In this document: positions 6,554-8,365 of the stretch, piece by piece | How the letters are laid out: every line of letters starts with the position of its first letter | How positions within the stretch are numbered: position 1 is the stretch's first letter | Assembly (NCBI GenBank): GCA_913009865.1 | Contig: CAJVYK010000089.1 | Span: 1-8,365, forward strand | Length of the DNA: 8,365 bases | Reading direction: 5' to 3' | From: an uncultured bacterium | GTDB taxonomy: Bacteria > Planctomycetota > Phycisphaerae > Sedimentisphaerales > Anaerobacaceae | The notes under the pieces: model-generated | The model's database searches: none | What the model was told of the DNA's origin: nothing | Seen by the model: only the letters and a program-made list of their open reading frames with translations | Program-made: the position numbers and the translations under genes

Positions 6554-7012
6554 TCACAACCACGAATGACGATTCCAGCCCAGCCAGTAATAGCATAGGT
6601 CACCCATCAGTTGGGTAAACTTCGCAAAGTTCACCGGCTTGACCAAATAGCTGTTCGCATGGTACTCGTAAGCTTTGGCGAGGTCATTTTCCGCCTCGGA
6701 CGTGGTTAGGATAACAACCGGAATTTCACACAACTTCTTTGAAGTTTTGATTTCCTTCAAGACTTCCAGGCCGTCGATTTTAGCTAAGCGCAGGTCCAAC
6801 AGAACCAGGTGCGGCAGCGGACTGTTCACTGCGTCAGCATATTCGCCTCGTCGAAACAGATAATCCAGTGCCGCCTCACCATTGCGAACGTGATAGATTT
6901 TGTTAGCTACCTGATGATTTTCGAAGCTGCGCATGACCAGTTCGGCATGGTCCGTATTGTCTTCAACCAACAGAATAATCAAAGGCTTCTCTTTCTCGCT
7001 TCTCCTTCTCAT
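6554..7012 (-). CDS. Rcp1-like single-domain response regulator
   Basis: A 152-residue stand-alone receiver with no output domain. It has E17-D18, phospho-acceptor D73 in LVLLDLRLAKIDG, T103-T104, and K125-P126 in YLVKPV. The long insert ALDYLFRRGEYADAVNSPLPH between the second helix and the D73 strand is typical of the Rcp1 family, the receivers that partner phytochrome-like kinases. Such proteins act by protein contact or pass phosphate on to other components. I chose the ATG at 7012, directly before a charged leader and the LIILLVEDN strand; a GGGGG tract lies about 13 bases ahead, farther than usual. Upstream extension to 7210 would lie wholly in the kinase coding region. The 50-base overlap with the kinase at 6963 implies translational coupling. 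It could feed the receivers of the next kinase, which is inference. Confidence 0.92.
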   Translation of the reverse strand: MRRRSEKEKPLIILLVEDNTDHAELVMRSFENHQVANKIYHVRNGEAALDYLFRRGEYADAVNSPLPHLVLLDLRLAKIDGLEVLKEIKTSKKLCEIPVVILTTSEAENDLAKAYEYHANSYLVKPVNFAKFTQLMGDLCYYWLGWNRHSWL

Positions 7013-8365
7013 TTTTTTCTGATCCCCCTTTCGTACATATTGTAAAACAAAAAGTCGATCCTTTCCCCTGGCCCTCTGATTCGACCCATATACGTCCGCC
7101 GTGCACCTCAACAATCCGCTTGACAAGAGCCAGACCAACTCCGGTACCCTCAGAATCCTGGTTGAGCTTATTGAATAGGCCGAAGACCTTGTCATGATAG
7201 CATGGTTCAATTCCTATACCATTATCCCGGACGTAACAGACCGTCTCGTCGCCGTTTTGCCTGGCACCAATTTCGATATGTGGCTTGGGCTGCTCGCCCA
7301 TGAACTTAACAGCGTTGTCTATCAGGTTTTGCAGCACCTCCAGCAGTCTGGGATGGTCGCCGAAGATAAGGGGCAGGTCGGGAAGGATTTTGATTTGGAC
7401 GCCGCGCTCGGTGATTCGGCCGGTGACCAAATCCACTGCTTCGCGTGCCAGCTCTCGCAGCGACACATCTTCCGGTGGGTTAACCAGCCGTCCAATTCGG
7501 GACAGCTCCAGAAGTTCATCCAGCCGCCGCTGCATTTTCTCAGTCGCGCCTTCAATCCGTTTTATATCGCCCTTCACCCGCTCGACATCTCCACCAACCA
7601 CGTCCTGTTCCAGCAGACCAAGGAACCCTCCGATAGTAATCAGCGGACTTTTGAGGTCGTGAGAGACAGTATAAGTGAACCACTCCAGCTCGGTGTTTTT
7701 GACTTCTAACTCTGCAATCAGCGCCTCCCGTTCCGTCTCTACCCGCTTGTGTTCGGCTATTTCTGATTGTAACTGCCGGTTCAGCGATTCCAGTCGCTCT
7801 GCTGATTTCGCCTGCGCTTCCAGCAGGGCTTTTTTCTTATAAACTTTGTAGAATCCCGCCCCTGCCCCGATAAAGAACAGAATTAAGAATTGCACCGCCA
7901 CGAAAGTATGTCCGCCATAAGCTTTGATTGGGTCTGAAATTTCGTCGTAATCCATCGACACAGCTATCGACCATAACCTGTTTCCAATTTTAATTGGAGC
8001 GAAAGCGGTTAACTTCCTGATAGGTTGCGGCTTTTCGTTCCGCCACCATACCAACTGGTAGCTGCCAACACCCTCCTGGCCGCCTGCCATTTTGGAAACA
8101 ATATTTTCAAGCTCAGACCAGTCATAATCAGGAAAGGTTTTTTTTCTCACCGCCATTGCGTCTTTGCCGACGAACTCCGGTTTGGGATGAACCATCACCA
8201 CACCGTCATCATCTATAACCCATGCGTAACCCTCTCGACCTGCCTTGATGTGGTTTAGCAAGTTCTGGATTGTATCTAAAAATATCACGACCCGTACTAT
8301 GCCTATAAACTCATTGTTTCTAAACACCGGCTGGCACACAGATACGGATTTACGCCCTGCGTATG
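6963..8365 (-). CDS. Membrane sensor histidine kinase with Cache-type sensor (N-terminus beyond window)
   Basis: The frame is open through position 8365, so the start and first membrane helix are outside the window; the 466 complete codons present are numbered from 8363. Residues 1-145 are the membrane-proximal part of an extracytoplasmic dCache-like sensor (CQPVFRNNEFIGIVRVVI, GYAWVIDDDGVVMVHP, FAPIKIGNRLWSIAVSM). A transmembrane helix lies at about 152-172, then a coiled coil at about 178-225. The HisKA motif has H235 in VSHDLKSPL. The ATPase domain has N350 (NLIDNAVKF), D380 (RDNGIGI), the F-box VFGLFNKL and GTGVGL at about 406-411, close to the phytochrome-type kinases that use Rcp1 regulators. 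The Lys/Glu/Arg-rich tail overlaps the Rcp1-like gene by 50 bases. The ligand is unknown; Cache domains usually sense small metabolites. Confidence 0.94.
   Translation of the reverse strand, partial: YAGRKSVSVCQPVFRNNEFIGIVRVVIFLDTIQNLLNHIKAGREGYAWVIDDDGVVMVHPKPEFVGKDAMAVRKKTFPDYDWSELENIVSKMAGGQEGVGSYQLVWWRNEKPQPIRKLTAFAPIKIGNRLWSIAVSMDYDEISDPIKAYGGHTFVAVQFLILFFIGAGAGFYKVYKKKALLEAQAKSAERLESLNRQLQSEIAEHKRVETEREALIAELEVKNTELEWFTYTVSHDLKSPLITIGGFLGLLEQDVVGGDVERVKGDIKRIEGATEKMQRRLDELLELSRIGRLVNPPEDVSLRELAREAVDLVTGRITERGVQIKILPDLPLIFGDHPRLLEVLQNLIDNAVKFMGEQPKPHIEIGARQNGDETVCYVRDNGIGIEPCYHDKVFGLFNKLNQDSEGTGVGLALVKRIVEVHGGRIWVESEGQGKGSTFCFTICTKGGSEKNEKEKREREAFDYSVG

Noticed and set aside
6502..6603. 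N-terminal extension of the REC-GAF kinase to an ATG at 6603.
   Set aside because: The 34 extra residues have no domain match and would overlap the preceding gene; the receiver begins right after the ATG at 6501. The weak SD leaves slight doubt.
7013..7210. N-terminal extension of the Rcp1-like regulator up to an ATG at 7210.
   Set aside because: The extra 66 residues lie entirely inside the kinase ATPase coding region in another frame and match nothing; receivers of this family start near the ATG at 7012.
7194..7709. Plus-strand open frame of 171 codons.
   Set aside because: It is antisense to the kinase dimerisation and ATPase domains and has no recognisable motif.

Overview
The window is a cluster of signal-transduction genes, all on the minus strand, so transcription runs from position 8365 down to 1. 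It holds three sensor histidine kinases, four response regulators besides the receiver domains fused to two of the kinases, a very short CheW-like protein, and the front part of an exported protein. No mobile element, tRNA, rRNA or CRISPR array was seen. The dense mix of hybrid cytosolic kinases, NarL/FixJ regulators and an Rcp1-type receiver fits a free-living Gram-negative bacterium. The FixJ-like regulator (around CDLLITDVK and GAVDFIEKP) looks most like proteins I associate with Planctomycetota of the Phycisphaerae type. That placement comes from memory and is only moderately secure.

Layout in order of transcription: (1) 8365-6963, a membrane kinase with a Cache-type extracytoplasmic sensor, cut by the window edge; (2) 7012-6554, a single-domain Rcp1-like receiver overlapping it; (3) 6501-4837, a soluble REC-GAF-HisKA_3-HATPase kinase; (4) 4856-4209, a NarL/LuxR-type regulator overlapping that kinase; (5) 4208-3868, a 341-base gap with tandem 22-bp dyad repeats and a strong hairpin; (6) 3867-3214, a second, paralogous NarL-type regulator; (7) 3040-2765, a 91-residue half-CheW protein with a strong ribosome binding site; (8) 2721-1171, a soluble REC-PAS-HisKA-HATPase kinase; (9) 1205-609, a FixJ-like regulator overlapping it; (10) 501-1 and beyond, an exported protein of unknown function with a near-perfect ribosome binding site.

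Each kinase is followed by a regulator whose start lies inside the kinase's 3' end (overlaps of about 50, 20 and 35 bases). This points to three translationally coupled kinase-regulator pairs. The 3214-3867 regulator and the half-CheW protein are the unpaired members. The N-terminal receivers on two soluble kinases make cross-talk or a phosphorelay among the pairs plausible, but the sequence alone does not prove any wiring. The most unusual items are the half-length CheW domain and the evenly spaced operator-like array in the 3868-4208 gap.
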